Source: Chloroflexota bacterium (GTDB lineage: Bacteria > Chloroflexota > Anaerolineae > B4-G1 > SLSP01). Taken from it: 64,000 nucleotides of DNA. The notes beneath the pieces were generated by a model. It saw only the letters and a list, made by a program, of their open reading frames with translations. It did not search any database and was not told where the DNA came from. The stretch covers positions 234,854-298,853 of the forward strand of contig JAIOAX010000001.1 in assembly GCA_019873645.1 (NCBI GenBank), in the 5' to 3' direction. Positions 16,572 to 26,210 of the stretch are shown here, in pieces (the stretch's first letter is position 1; each line of letters begins with the position of its first letter). Made by a program: the position numbers and the translations under genes.

Positions 16572-19500
16572 TCAAGGCCATACGATAGGAGCGCCGGGCA
16601 AGAAACATACATGATAAGGATACCCTGCCTTTATTGTAAAATTACTACCCCGACCGATTTGCGGCAGCCATGCTCTAAACGTCTGTGTGTTTGGATTCCA
16701 TTCCAATACTTGCGCCAGGTTTGGACCGATGGCCGTCGCCAATTGCGCCGCTTTGGTAATGCCGGTTTGGTCCAGCGGCAAAGAGATATCATAGAGACGA
16801 CAATTGGGTGTCGCACCCACAAAGGTCCACTGCAACGTTCCCCGCGCCGGAACGGTGCCGACAAAGCTGACCAACGTCGTCGCCGTACTTTCCAACTGTA
16901 GCCAATAGACGCCGCCCGGCTTCAATACAAAATTGCTTCCGCGGTTGATTTTGGGCAACCACGCCCGATAAGTCTGCGTGTCCGGGTTCCACGAGAGCAC
17001 CTGTTGCACGCCCGGCCCCAGGTAGTTGGCGAGGGCCTTCGCGTTGGGCAATTGCGCCGTCACATCCAGCGGCAGGGCGATGATGTTGTAGCGCCCCCAC
17101 GGCGCGCCGGCCACCCCCGGCAGCAACGCATAGTCGAACTCTCCCACGCGGTTCGCCACGCTGGTTTCCTGCCCCTGCGCATCGAGCGCGGTCACGGCGT
17201 AGAAATAGTTCACCGCCGGGTTGCCGATGGCTCCCACGTCGGTATACGTCAGCGCCGTCTGCGTGACCAGCGCCGTAGCATGCACCGGCGTAAAGTAGGC
17301 ATACGTGCTGCGATGCACGCGATACTGCGCCGCGCCCGGCACGGCGTTCCAGGCCAGCACGAGGTCATTGCCGGAGCGGCTGACCGTCGCCGTCGGGCCA
17401 AGCCCCACGTCGGTCCGCGTGGCTGAGGTGTTGTTGCCCGGCTGCAAATCAAGCACCCGCGAGGCAATGGTGGCGCGGTTTTCGAGCGTCCCCCTAAAGG
17501 TCGGCGAAACCGTTGCGGTGATGGTGATCACGCCGCCCCCGCCGTTGGGAAGGTTGGCAACCTCCCAGACATACATCGTCCCCGGATGCTGTGTGATCGC
17601 CGCGCCAGATGAGACGACAACCGGATTCTCCAATCCCGCCGGCAGAATATCGGTGATGACGACACTGTAAGCCGTGCTCGGGCCGGCGTTGGAATATGTG
17701 AGCGTGTAGGTGACCACCGTCGGAATGAGGGCGTTCTGGGGCAACGTTTGCACCGTCTTGGCAATGCGCAGGTCGGCTTTGAGCACATTGAGCGGCAGCG
17801 CCGGGTCGCCAAAAAGCGTGTAGGTGTCAATGAGTTCGTCGTGCCCCTGTCCCACCATCGCCAGCTTGCCCAACGTCGTCGCCGGGCCGATGGTGATAAC
17901 GTTCTCATATAGGATCGCCTGATAGAGGCGGCGGTTTAGAATATCATGCCCGCTCGCCAGCCCCAGGCCCGTCGGCGACCAACCGGCGATCGAACCCTTG
18001 TTGGCCGCACGCACGAGCGTCTCGGCGACCGAAGAGAAATTCTGTCCCGGCCCACTCGGATAGATGTAATATCCCTCCCAACAGGTCATCGGTACAAAGA
18101 ACGCCAGTTTGCCTGGATTATTGATGAGAGACATATCGCCAACTTGCAAGAATTTCTCGCCGGCCCAGTAGGAGGAAGCGCCATGGCCCACATAGTTAAT
18201 CATCAGCCGCCCTTCGTTGATGGCGTTGAACAACGCGGTGCGCACCGCGCTCGTCGAGCTGTGTGTCCGCAGATAGTACACCTTTTGCGCGCTGTAGAGG
18301 AACGGCACGTAGTTATCCGCCACCACATCCGAATAGGCGTAGAAGTCGCCGGCGGCGTCAGGGTTATCGGCCAGGAAAAGGATTTGGCGATTCCACTCGG
18401 TCGTCGGCGGGTTCTGCATATAGTCCAGCGTCTTGTTGACCATCGCCGTCACCTCGGCGGCAGTCTTGGCCGGGAAACGCCCCAGGTGCATATCCGGCAG
18501 GATGTCCCCGCCGCTCACCGCTACATAACGGTTGTCCGCAGCAGTTTCGCCCATCCAGGGGTCCACGTTCGCCAGATAGGGCGGCATGTATACGGTTTCC
18601 CCCCGCCCGGTATAGTTTTTGAAGTCGTAAGTGCCGTCGCCCACAAGTAGAACATACATCGGCGCCGGGCGCGCCCAGGAGGTGTAGGCATAGGCCAGAA
18701 AACTGCGGATGGCTTCTGGATCAAAGATACCGTAATTGAAGGCGTCGTAGATTTCCGTCACATCCACAACGAACGTGCGCAATCCCCGGCCGGCGTGATA
18801 ATCCGCAAGCGGCTGAATCGCGGTCACAAAATCAGGATGCGTGATGAAAATGTAATCGGCGCCGTTGGTCGTCGCGCGCAGATCAGAAGGTACGTCTGCT
18901 ACAATCGCCTTGGGCGTCTTGCGCTGTGCCGGGGTCAAGGCGAAGTAACGCCGCGCCGCGGGAATCGTCTGCTGGAAGACCAGCCGGTAGGTGCTGCCTG
19001 CGGGGACGACGTTGGTGTTCTGAATCAGCACCGGCGTCGTCGGCGTGCTCACATCGAACACGTCAACTGCGTTGGCGGTGAAGCCATCCACCCGATACTC
19101 CCACGTTCCGGCTGCGTCGCCGCTGAAGGTCAGTGTATCGCCTACCGCCGTATAATAACGGTTGTAGGTGATTTCAAACCAATTGATAAACGAATAGTCG
19201 CGTGTAATTCCACTGTCCATCGGCGCAACGACGTGGATGGTATTCGTGCCGCTAATGAGCGCCGATTGAGGTAAGGTAGCGGTAAAATCAAGGACACTGT
19301 TAACCGGCCAAATTGTGTCATTCAGCAACACACCGTTAAGGTAAATGCGTGTATGATGATACGGGATGGCGTCATAACTGTGGATGAGGCCCGAAAAAGT
19401 CACGCTTGTAGAGGTCGTCACCGGAGAGGACAAGGTGAAACTCAGCGTTGAGGTCGTCGGTTTAGTCGCCAGCAGAGCAGTCCAGTACCAGCGGTCATCA

Positions 19501-20750
19501 TCCGGGCCACTGGGACGCGAAGACTGGTACAGACGATTTAGTTCAATGCGCTGCGTCGTCTGGTAATATGGCGGGACGGTCGCGCCGCCCGGGGCGCCGT
19601 TTGCCGTGGTCATCCGCAGGCCATTTGCTCCACCCCAGGTCAGCCAGTACACATTGACATCCGTGTAGCGCGTCGTCGTCTTTTGCCCGTAGAAGAGGAC
19701 ATAATCATCAGGGTTGAACACACCATCCGCTTCACCGGCAACGTAAATGGCAACCTGATTGCCCCGGTTGCGCAATTGCAATGTGCGCGGGTCCAGGCTG
19801 CCAACGGGAACGCCCGCCGCGAGCAGATCACTATAGGTAAGCTGATAAATACCGTCCGCATCCACGAGGATTTTGTAAGCAGACGTGCTGAGCGGCGCTT
19901 GCACTGCCGGCATCGAGGAAGAACGTGATGCCGCGACGCGCCAGGCGCGCGCGTCGGCGTAGTTGACAACTGTATTGCGCAACACCTCCTCAAACGCGCC
20001 TTCATCCACATCCCCCATCGTTGGTTGACCCGCTAACATCCGGGGAGGCGTGGCAAAGTTCAACTGCACGCGCATCCGGCGTGCAAACCGCAGTTGACCG
20101 GTGACAGGATTATACTGAAACGGACGGAACTGCACTTCCGCAACCCGCTGACTGCGCACAAAGCCGGTTCCAAGCAAGACCGCCGATTCTGCAGGCGCAA
20201 ATTCCGCCGCTGCATAAACCGTCGCATCGCGGATCAGAGCCTGGCCTTGATAAGTCCAGGTATCCTCCGGCCCCGGCTCGACAATGGGACGCGCCACAGG
20301 ACAAATCGTGTACTTGCCGGGCTGCTCGACGAAATCGGCTTCCAGCACCGTCAAAGTTACCTCAACACCCGCCGGAATGCCCACCAGCGTCCCCTTGACG
20401 GGCAATGCCGGTTTGCCGGAGTCAGCAGTGCTACTATAGCCGTCAACGACGAGCTGGGTACACGCGCCGAGGTTATCCTGGGCCGTAGCGGTCTTGAAAT
20501 CCGGCGTGACGAGTTCAAGCATCACACTGCGAGCATCGGAGGCAAGTGTACGCAAACCAACGACAGGTTCGGGAGGAAAAGAAGAATTCTCTACAGAGGC
20601 ATTTTCTACGAAGAAATCAGCAGCCGGTAAAGCGGCCGGCGACGCTGCCCCGGGTTGCGCCGCGGTCAATGTCGCCATAACGGTGCTCACCACGAGCAAC
20701 CATAACCACAAATTGACACCTATTCGTCCCAAAACACTCTTTTTTCTCAT
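16572..20750 (-). CDS. Secreted C25 (gingipain-like) cysteine protease with DUF11 domain
   Basis: A 1392-residue secreted protease. It has a signal peptide, an N-terminal pro-region/beta domain (~30-590) with AYKILVDADGIYQLTYSDL, the C25 catalytic domain (~600-1010) with FITHPDF, LLVGDGTYD, the catalytic His in NYVGHGASSYW (His856) and Cys in VPMTCWEGYY (Cys890), then a DUF11 domain (~1020-1130), a fibronectin-like domain (~1140-1220) and two tandem ~85-residue C-terminal repeats sharing WNP.TQT.RAWLP and RGSNF. Clan CD enzymes cut after Arg, Lys or Asp; specificity is unread. The ATG at 20750 is chosen over the track's upstream start. A strong promoter lies ~75 nt upstream. Confidence 0.92.
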   Translation of the reverse strand: MRKKSVLGRIGVNLWLWLLVVSTVMATLTAAQPGAASPAALPAADFFVENASVENSSFPPEPVVGLRTLASDARSVMLELVTPDFKTATAQDNLGACTQLVVDGYSSTADSGKPALPVKGTLVGIPAGVEVTLTVLEADFVEQPGKYTICPVARPIVEPGPEDTWTYQGQALIRDATVYAAAEFAPAESAVLLGTGFVRSQRVAEVQFRPFQYNPVTGQLRFARRMRVQLNFATPPRMLAGQPTMGDVDEGAFEEVLRNTVVNYADARAWRVAASRSSSMPAVQAPLSTSAYKILVDADGIYQLTYSDLLAAGVPVGSLDPRTLQLRNRGNQVAIYVAGEADGVFNPDDYVLFYGQKTTTRYTDVNVYWLTWGGANGLRMTTANGAPGGATVPPYYQTTQRIELNRLYQSSRPSGPDDDRWYWTALLATKPTTSTLSFTLSSPVTTSTSVTFSGLIHSYDAIPYHHTRIYLNGVLLNDTIWPVNSVLDFTATLPQSALISGTNTIHVVAPMDSGITRDYSFINWFEITYNRYYTAVGDTLTFSGDAAGTWEYRVDGFTANAVDVFDVSTPTTPVLIQNTNVVPAGSTYRLVFQQTIPAARRYFALTPAQRKTPKAIVADVPSDLRATTNGADYIFITHPDFVTAIQPLADYHAGRGLRTFVVDVTEIYDAFNYGIFDPEAIRSFLAYAYTSWARPAPMYVLLVGDGTYDFKNYTGRGETVYMPPYLANVDPWMGETAADNRYVAVSGGDILPDMHLGRFPAKTAAEVTAMVNKTLDYMQNPPTTEWNRQILFLADNPDAAGDFYAYSDVVADNYVPFLYSAQKVYYLRTHSSTSAVRTALFNAINEGRLMINYVGHGASSYWAGEKFLQVGDMSLINNPGKLAFFVPMTCWEGYYIYPSGPGQNFSSVAETLVRAANKGSIAGWSPTGLGLASGHDILNRRLYQAILYENVITIGPATTLGKLAMVGQGHDELIDTYTLFGDPALPLNVLKADLRIAKTVQTLPQNALIPTVVTYTLTYSNAGPSTAYSVVITDILPAGLENPVVVSSGAAITQHPGTMYVWEVANLPNGGGGVITITATVSPTFRGTLENRATIASRVLDLQPGNNTSATRTDVGLGPTATVSRSGNDLVLAWNAVPGAAQYRVHRSTYAYFTPVHATALVTQTALTYTDVGAIGNPAVNYFYAVTALDAQGQETSVANRVGEFDYALLPGVAGAPWGRYNIIALPLDVTAQLPNAKALANYLGPGVQQVLSWNPDTQTYRAWLPKINRGSNFVLKPGGVYWLQLESTATTLVSFVGTVPARGTLQWTFVGATPNCRLYDISLPLDQTGITKAAQLATAIGPNLAQVLEWNPNTQTFRAWLPQIGRGSNFTIKAGYPYHVCFLPGAPIVWP

Positions 20751-20824
20751 TTGACCACCCCACACCAATATCTGAATAGTTTACTGAATTAATGTTCAAG
20801 CCATTTTTATAGAAAACTATCTAT

Positions 20825-20853
20825 ATTATAACCGAAAACCCCTCCAAAATCAA
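20825..20853 (-). promoter_or_regulatory. C25 protease operon promoter
   Basis: Minus-strand TTGATT (20853-20848), a 17-nt spacer and TATAAT (20830-20825), reading into the protease and the two DNRLRE genes. Confidence 0.75.
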
Positions 20854-20943
20854 GTCAATATAAAATGACGGTAGTGTCCCCTTACAACCGAGATAATTTC
20901 TGGCATACTATCAGCAAATCGCATCTTCACCTGGGAACGAGAC

Positions 20944-21033
20944 ATGAAGCTGTTAGCCTGCCTGATCCTATTGTCGTTAGTCAGCAACGTTGTACCCAAT
21001 AGCCGCTACCGGTTTTCCAATTCTGCTGTATAA
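20944..21033 (+). CDS. Possible 29-codon secreted/membrane peptide
   Basis: A short ORF, MKLLACLILLSLVSNVV..., with a signal-peptide-like or single-helix hydrophobic core and a basic-polar tail. There is only a weak purine run (GGGAACGAGAC) upstream. It is below the track's size limit and has no recognised family; it may be chance coding in the 352-base gap between the protease promoter and the DUF1461 gene. Confidence 0.25.
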   Translation: MKLLACLILLSLVSNVVPNSRYRFSNSAV

Positions 21034-21039
21034 CTAAAC

Positions 21040-21090
21040 TACTTGACTATCCGACTAACGATTACACGACTAACGACTATCCAACTATTT
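21040..21090. repeat. 7-nt repeat, GACTAAC/GACTATC family
   Basis: Units GACTATC, GACTAAC, GATTACAC and GACTAAC run up to the SD of the DUF1461 gene. They correspond to the reverse complement of the GTTAGTC array at 12.23 kb. Confidence 0.75.
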
Positions 21091-21102
21091 CAGGAGAAAC
21101 CT

Positions 21103-21774
21103 ATGCGCGTGGTGCTGCGTCTGCTGATTGTCATAGCTGTGCCTCTCGTTTTGGTCATGGGGACGGTACGCTTGTTGACCCTGCCCTGGTATCCGGCGTG
21201 GGAGTACAGCAAGCCTGACTTCCCCGAAGACCCATTGGCGATGGCGCCGGTGGAGCGTCTGCGTCTGGCGCGCGCGTGCATTGCCTTCCTCAACCGCCCA
21301 CGTGGCGCGGCAAATCTGGCCGAGCTGCGCTTTGCCGATGGGACGCCGGCCTTCAATGCCCGTGAGATCGGCCACATGGACGACGTCAAACGGGTCTACG
21401 ACCGGCTGACGACGACCGCGGCGCTTGCATGTATCATTGCCGCCATAGCGATATGGTGGTTGGTCCGCAAGGGGCACACGGCAACAGTCTGGGGCGCACT
21501 GTCGGACGGGGGACTGATCACGCTCTGCCTGCTGTTGGGACTTGGCGTCTGGATGGCGGTCGGCTTCGAGGGCTTCTTCACCGCCTTCCACGGCGTTTTC
21601 TTTGCAGACGGCAGCTGGCTCTTTGACTATTCCGACACTCTGATTCGCCTGTTCCCGCTGCAATTCTGGTCAGACGCCGGCATGCTGATTGCCGTAGCGG
21701 TGGCCTGCATGGCCTTTGGCTTGGCACTTCTGGGCCGCGCGGTGCAGAAAAGAATCATGAATCACGAATCATGA
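21103..21774 (+). CDS. DUF1461 / TIGR01906 family integral membrane protein
   Basis: A 223-residue membrane protein with four or five helices: an N-terminal helix (VVLRLLIVIAVPLVLVMGTVRLL), an extracytoplasmic domain with FNAREIGHMDDVKRVYD, then helices AALACIIAAIAIWWLV, GLITLCLLLGLGVWM and MLIAVAVACMAFGLALL. The segment EIGHMDDVK.VYD and FHGVFFADGSWLFD..DTLIRLFP is characteristic of this family, whose function is unknown. The ATG at 21103 follows CAGGAG. The last residues RIMNHES are read from a GAATCATGAATCAC repeat, so the native C-terminus has been replaced or extended by repeat DNA. Confidence 0.85.
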   Translation: MRVVLRLLIVIAVPLVLVMGTVRLLTLPWYPAWEYSKPDFPEDPLAMAPVERLRLARACIAFLNRPRGAANLAELRFADGTPAFNAREIGHMDDVKRVYDRLTTTAALACIIAAIAIWWLVRKGHTATVWGALSDGGLITLCLLLGLGVWMAVGFEGFFTAFHGVFFADGSWLFDYSDTLIRLFPLQFWSDAGMLIAVAVACMAFGLALLGRAVQKRIMNHES

Positions 21775-21995
21775 ATCGAGAATGTTGATTCGCTCATTTG
21801 CCGATCCTTTCATTCGCTCATTCGCCGATTCTCTCATTCGCTGATTCTTTCATTCGCTGATTCTTTCATTCGCTGATTCTTTCATTCGCTCATTCTTTCA
21901 TTCGCTCATTCTTTCATTCGCTCATTCTTTCATTCGCTCATTCTTTCATTCGCTCATTCTTTCATTCGCTCATTCTTTCATTCGCTCATTCTTTG
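21753..21995. repeat. 16-nt tandem array, ATTCGCTCATTCTTTC
   Basis: Roughly 13 copies of a 16-nt unit made of two 8-nt halves (ATTCGCTC/G + ATTCTTTC), entered from a GAATCATGAATC variant that overlaps the DUF1461 stop. The last copies are almost perfect. The array ends 13 nt before the GH13 start, directly against its SD. Confidence 0.95.
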
Positions 21996-22007
21996 ACGGA
22001 GGTAACG

Positions 22008-23462
22008 ATGACCGAGCCATTTCCTACCTGGGTGAAGGACGCAGTTTTCTATCAGATTTTCCCGGAGCGGTTCGCGCGCAGTGAGCGGCTGACCAAACCG
22101 GCAAACCTGGAATCCTGGGAATCGCCGCCGACGGTGCGCGGTTTCAAAGGCGGCGATCTGTTGGGGGTCATGGAACACCTGGACTACCTGGAAGATTTGG
22201 GCATCAACGCGATTTACTTCAACCCGATCTTCCAATCGGCCGCCAACCACCGCTATCACACCCACGATTATTACACCGTGGATCCAATCCTGGGCGGCAA
22301 TCGTGTGTTCGCGCAATTCCTGGAAGAGGCACATCGGCGCGGCATCCGCGTGATCCTGGATGGGGTCTTCAACCATGCCAGTCGCGGCTTCTTGCAGTTC
22401 AACCACATCATGGAGAATGGGCCGCAGTCCCCTTACATTGACTGGTTCATCGTCAAGAAATTTCCCCTCTATGCCTTCGACGACCGGCACAAGCCCAATT
22501 ACGCCTGCTGGTGGAACAACCGCGAGTTGCCCAAGCTCAACACCGACCATGACCAGGTGCGCGCTTTCATTTACAACGTGGCCGAGCACTGGTTGCGCCA
22601 GGGTATTGACGGGTGGCGACTGGATGTGCCCCTGGAGATCAAAACGCCGGGGTTCTGGGAGGAATTTCGCCGCCGCGTGAAAGCCGTCAATCCCGAAGCT
22701 TACATCCTCGCCGAAATCTGGGACGAGGCCAAACCCTGGCTGCAAGGGGAGCATTTTGACGCGGTCATGAATTACGGCTTCAACCGCGCCTGCTACGGAT
22801 TTTTCGGCCAGGAAGCGCTGGATACCACCCAACGTCCGGGCGGATTTAAACTCAAGCGTCTCGATGCGCCGCACTTCGCCCGGCAGATTGACCACCTGTT
22901 AAACCTCTATGCCTGGCCGGTGACGCTAATCCAGTACAATCTCCTCAGCAGCCACGATGAACCGCGCTTCTTAACGATGGTCGGCGGCGACAAACGCCGT
23001 TTGCGCCTGGCGACGCTGTTCCAGATGACGTTTGTCGGCGCGCCGAGCATCTATTACGGCGACGAGATCGGCATGGAAGGCGGCCATGATCCCGATTGTC
23101 GGCGCGCGTTCCCCTGGGACGAGAATCGTTGGGATCGCGTGCTGCGCGAGGATTTCAAACGCTTCAGCGCTTTGCGCAAAGCACACCCCGTCCTGCGCAA
23201 CGGCGACTTCGTCACGCTGTACGCGAAGGAACTGGCCTATGCCTTTGCGCGTACCGGCGGTGAAGAAGTCATCCTCGTTGCTTTTAACGTCGGCGCGACG
23301 CCGGTGAACATCCCCATCAACCTGGCCTCCATCGTGCCGCCAGACGCCGTTTTCACAGAAGCATGGACGGCGACTCCGCACCCCGCGAGTGGCAACACCT
23401 TGACATTGTCCATCGCGCCTTTGGACGCGCAAGTGTTGATCTATCGCCGGCCAACGACATAA
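22008..23462 (+). CDS. GH13 glycoside hydrolase (neopullulanase / cyclomaltodextrinase / maltogenic-amylase type)
   Basis: A 484-residue cytosolic alpha-amylase-family enzyme without a signal peptide. The catalytic triad is visible: nucleophile Asp206 in DGWRLDVP, acid Glu236 in ILAEIWDE, and Asp317 in LLSSHDEPR. The region I motif is DGVFNHAS, and FYQIFPERF at the start is typical of this subfamily. It lacks the ~120-residue N-terminal domain of classical neopullulanases. It would hydrolyse alpha-1,4-glucans, cyclodextrins or maltodextrins. The ATG at 22008 follows GGAGGTAACG; the track start is a TTG inside the tandem repeat. Confidence 0.9.
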   Translation: MTEPFPTWVKDAVFYQIFPERFARSERLTKPANLESWESPPTVRGFKGGDLLGVMEHLDYLEDLGINAIYFNPIFQSAANHRYHTHDYYTVDPILGGNRVFAQFLEEAHRRGIRVILDGVFNHASRGFLQFNHIMENGPQSPYIDWFIVKKFPLYAFDDRHKPNYACWWNNRELPKLNTDHDQVRAFIYNVAEHWLRQGIDGWRLDVPLEIKTPGFWEEFRRRVKAVNPEAYILAEIWDEAKPWLQGEHFDAVMNYGFNRACYGFFGQEALDTTQRPGGFKLKRLDAPHFARQIDHLLNLYAWPVTLIQYNLLSSHDEPRFLTMVGGDKRRLRLATLFQMTFVGAPSIYYGDEIGMEGGHDPDCRRAFPWDENRWDRVLREDFKRFSALRKAHPVLRNGDFVTLYAKELAYAFARTGGEEVILVAFNVGATPVNIPINLASIVPPDAVFTEAWTATPHPASGNTLTLSIAPLDAQVLIYRRPTT

Positions 23463-23467
23463 ACGAA

Positions 23468-23521
23468 TGTCCTATTCGCTCATTCGCCGATTCGCTGATT
23501 CACTGATTCGCTCATTCGCTT
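23468..23521. repeat. 8-nt tandem repeat, ATTCGCTS family
   Basis: ATTCGCTC, ATTCGCCG, ATTCGCTG and ATTCACTG units lie immediately 3' of the GH13 gene, the same family as at 21.8 kb. The rest of the gap to dnaK carries a possible -10 (GGTTATACT); no CIRCE (TTAGCACTC/GAGTGCTAA) operator is visible. Confidence 0.85.
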
Positions 23522-23618
23522 CCGAAAAATATACCAAATTCTTATACCGCTCTGATGATTTTCCAATAATTCACGGTTATACTCATAGTCGGAATGATTC
23601 AGATTGCGGAGGTGAAAA

Positions 23619-25544
23619 ATGGGAAAAATTGTAGGCATTGATCTAGGGACAACGAACTCGGCGGTCGCCGTTATGGAAGGCGGACAGGTGACGGTCATCC
23701 CCACAGCAGAGGGTGGACGCTTGTGTCCTTCTGTAGTTGCATTTACCAAGAACAATGAGCGTTTGGTCGGCGTGCCGGCAAAACGGCAGGCTGTGGTCAA
23801 CTCGGAGAACACCATCTACTCGGTCAAGCGGTTGATGGGGCGCCGTTCTGATGATAGGGAGGTGCAAATCACCCGTGAAATGGTGCCCTATTCCATCGTC
23901 TCCGGTCCCCAGAACGACGCGCGGGTATATATTCCGGTCATGAACAAAGAGTACACGCCACAGGAAATCTCGGCGATGATTTTGCAGAAGTTGAAGAAGG
24001 ACGCCGAAGCTTACCTGGGCGAACCGGTGACTCAGGCTGTGATTACTGTGCCGGCCTATTTCAACGACAGCCAGCGTCAGGCCACCAAAGACGCCGGTCA
24101 GATCGCCGGCCTTGAGGTGAAGCGCATCATCAACGAGCCGACGGCCTCCGCGCTGGCTTACGGTCTGGATAAGAAGAAGGATGAAACTATCCTGGTTTTC
24201 GACCTGGGCGGCGGTACATTTGATGTCTCGATCCTGGAAGTGAGCGAAGGGTTGATCGAGGTCAAAGCCACTAACGGCGATACGCACTTGGGCGGCGATG
24301 ACTGGGATGAGCGCATTGTGCGCTGGATGTTGAGCGAATTCAAGAAACAACAGGGCATTGATCTGTCGCAAGATCGCCAGGCCATGCAGCGGCTGCGCGA
24401 GGCGGCGGAAAAGGCCAAGATCGAGCTTTCGACGATGATGGAGACAGAGATCAACCTGCCCTACATCACCGCCGACGCCAGCGGCCCGAAGCACCTGCAA
24501 ATGCGCCTGACGCGCGCTACCTTCGAGCAGCTCACGCGCGACCTCGTGGAGCGCTGCCGTCTGCCCTTCGAGCGCGCTCTGGCCGACGCCAAGCTGACGG
24601 CGAAGGACCTTGATGAGGTGGTGCTCGTCGGCGGCGCGACCCGTATGCCGATGGTGCAGGACCTGGTGCGTCAGTTGACCGGTGGTAAGGAGCCGCACAA
24701 GGGCGTCAATCCCGATGAGGTGGTTGCCGTAGGCGCGGCCATCCAGGGCGGTGTGTTGGGCGGCGACGTGACCGACATCCTGTTGCTCGACGTGACCCCG
24801 CTCTCGCTAGGTGTGGAGACGTTGGGCGGGCGGATGACGGTCATGATCCCCCGCAACACCACGGTGCCGGTGCGCAAGAGCGAAATCTACACGACCGCCG
24901 AGGATGGGCAGACCGCTGTAGACATCAAAGTCTATCAGGGTGAGCGCCCGATGGCGGCCAACAACATGCTGCTCGGCCAGTTCCGGCTGGATGGCATCCC
25001 GCCGGCGCCGCGTGGCATCCCGCAGATCGAAGTGACGTTCGATATTGACGCGAACGGCATCCTGAACGTGACGGCGAAGGACAAGGCCACGGCGCGTCAA
25101 CAGCACATTACCATCACCGCCAGCACCAACCTGAATCCCGACGAAGTACAGCGGTTGGTGGAGGAAGCCAAGTTGCATGCCGAGGAAGACCGCAAGCGTC
25201 AGGAGCTGGTGGACACGCGCAACCAGGCCGATGGCATGTGCTATCAAATCGAGAAAACGTTGAACGACCTGGGCGAGAAAGTGCCCGGTACACTGCGCGG
25301 CGAGTTGGAAGGTCTGATTAATGACTTGCGGCGACTGAAGGACACCAGCGAAGACGCTGCTGCCATCCGTCGCAAGATGGATGAATTGCAGAAGGCCGCT
25401 ATGAAACTGGGGCAGCAGGTCTACGGTGATCAAGCCGGCCCTGGCCCGACGCCCGGCCCGAACGTCGGCCCCGGCTACGGTCACGCGCCGGGGAGCGGTC
25501 CGCAAGGCCCGGGTGTGGTGGATGGCGAGTTCCGCGAAGTATAA
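23619..25544 (+). CDS. dnaK: Chaperone protein DnaK (Hsp70)
   Basis: A 641-residue Hsp70. The nucleotide-binding domain starts with [11 protein letters not shown], carries [21 protein letters not shown] and [12 protein letters not shown], and has the Hsp70 signature [13 protein letters not shown]. The substrate-binding domain begins near [16 protein letters not shown], and the C-terminus is VVDGEFREV. It folds and protects cytosolic proteins in an ATP cycle with GrpE and DnaJ, whose genes follow in the order grpE, dnaJ. A GGAGGTG SD precedes the ATG. Confidence 0.98.
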   Translation: MGKIVGIDLGTTNSAVAVMEGGQVTVIPTAEGGRLCPSVVAFTKNNERLVGVPAKRQAVVNSENTIYSVKRLMGRRSDDREVQITREMVPYSIVSGPQNDARVYIPVMNKEYTPQEISAMILQKLKKDAEAYLGEPVTQAVITVPAYFNDSQRQATKDAGQIAGLEVKRIINEPTASALAYGLDKKKDETILVFDLGGGTFDVSILEVSEGLIEVKATNGDTHLGGDDWDERIVRWMLSEFKKQQGIDLSQDRQAMQRLREAAEKAKIELSTMMETEINLPYITADASGPKHLQMRLTRATFEQLTRDLVERCRLPFERALADAKLTAKDLDEVVLVGGATRMPMVQDLVRQLTGGKEPHKGVNPDEVVAVGAAIQGGVLGGDVTDILLLDVTPLSLGVETLGGRMTVMIPRNTTVPVRKSEIYTTAEDGQTAVDIKVYQGERPMAANNMLLGQFRLDGIPPAPRGIPQIEVTFDIDANGILNVTAKDKATARQQHITITASTNLNPDEVQRLVEEAKLHAEEDRKRQELVDTRNQADGMCYQIEKTLNDLGEKVPGTLRGELEGLINDLRRLKDTSEDAAAIRRKMDELQKAAMKLGQQVYGDQAGPGPTPGPNVGPGYGHAPGSGPQGPGVVDGEFREV

Positions 25545-25590
25545 CCACGTCGTTTACCCTGGAGGGTACGACTGTGAAGTACGACATGGT

Positions 25591-25617
25591 GAGGGGGTGG
25601 CCTTCGGTCACCCCCTC
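25591..25617 (+). other. Intercistronic hairpin between dnaK and grpE
   Basis: GAGGGGGTG pairs with CACCCCCTC around a loop containing TTCG. There is no following U-tract; instead TATAAT (25621-25626) follows directly. It may stabilise the dnaK message or precede an internal start; its role is not determined by sequence alone. Confidence 0.55.
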
Positions 25618-25642
25618 CTGTATAATGTGGGGTGAAGTGACC

Positions 25643-26191
25643 ATGACAGACGAAACAAAGAAACACAACCGTATTCCGGTACATTGCGCCGATGAAAATG
25701 AGCCAGCGGAAGACGCGAAGCCGACGGAAACACCGACAGGTGCGTCCGCGAATGTGACCGCGTCTGAGGAAGCGGTGGATTGGCGTGACATGGCCCTGCG
25801 GTTGCGCGCCGATATGGATAACTACCGCCGACGGCAGCAACGTCTGGCCGAAGAACAAATCATGGCGGAAAAGAAGCGCCTGTTGCTGGGGTTCTTGCAG
25901 GTGGTGGACAATCTGGAGCGCATTATCCGCCATCTTGATCCTGCCGATCCGCACCATCAGAGCATCAAGGCGACTTATGATGATATGCTGAAACTGTTGC
26001 GGTTCGAGGGCGTTGAACCGATTGCAGCATTGAACGCGCCTTTCGATCCGTCTGTGCACGACGCTGTGGCGGTCGTGCCACCGCGTGAAAATCAAACAGA
26101 GAGCATGCTGATCGTCGAAGAAGAACAGAAAGGATACCGTCTTGGAGAGCAAGTCTTGCGTCCGGCGCGGGTAGTGGTAGCGAAACGCTGA
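25643..26191 (+). CDS. grpE: GrpE nucleotide exchange factor
   Basis: A 182-residue protein. An acidic, disordered N-terminus is followed by the dimerisation helix ([25 protein letters not shown], ~55-80), the hydrophobic core [18 protein letters not shown], and the C-terminal beta domain with [14 protein letters not shown] and [18 protein letters not shown]. It releases ADP from DnaK. The ATG at 25643 is chosen over 25574, which lies before the intercistronic hairpin. The dnaJ-like gene follows after 19 nt. Confidence 0.95.
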   Translation: MTDETKKHNRIPVHCADENEPAEDAKPTETPTGASANVTASEEAVDWRDMALRLRADMDNYRRRQQRLAEEQIMAEKKRLLLGFLQVVDNLERIIRHLDPADPHHQSIKATYDDMLKLLRFEGVEPIAALNAPFDPSVHDAVAVVPPRENQTESMLIVEEEQKGYRLGEQVLRPARVVVAKR

Positions 26192-26210
26192 CGCGGCGGA
26201 GGTACGAGAT

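Noticed and set aside
21753-21995. Regular array resembling a CRISPR
   Set aside because: The 16-nt units are directly contiguous, with no unique spacers, no leader and no cas genes nearby; it is a simple tandem repeat.
23463-23618. CIRCE/HrcA operator upstream of dnaK
   Set aside because: No TTAGCACTC-N9-GAGTGCTAA inverted repeat could be found.
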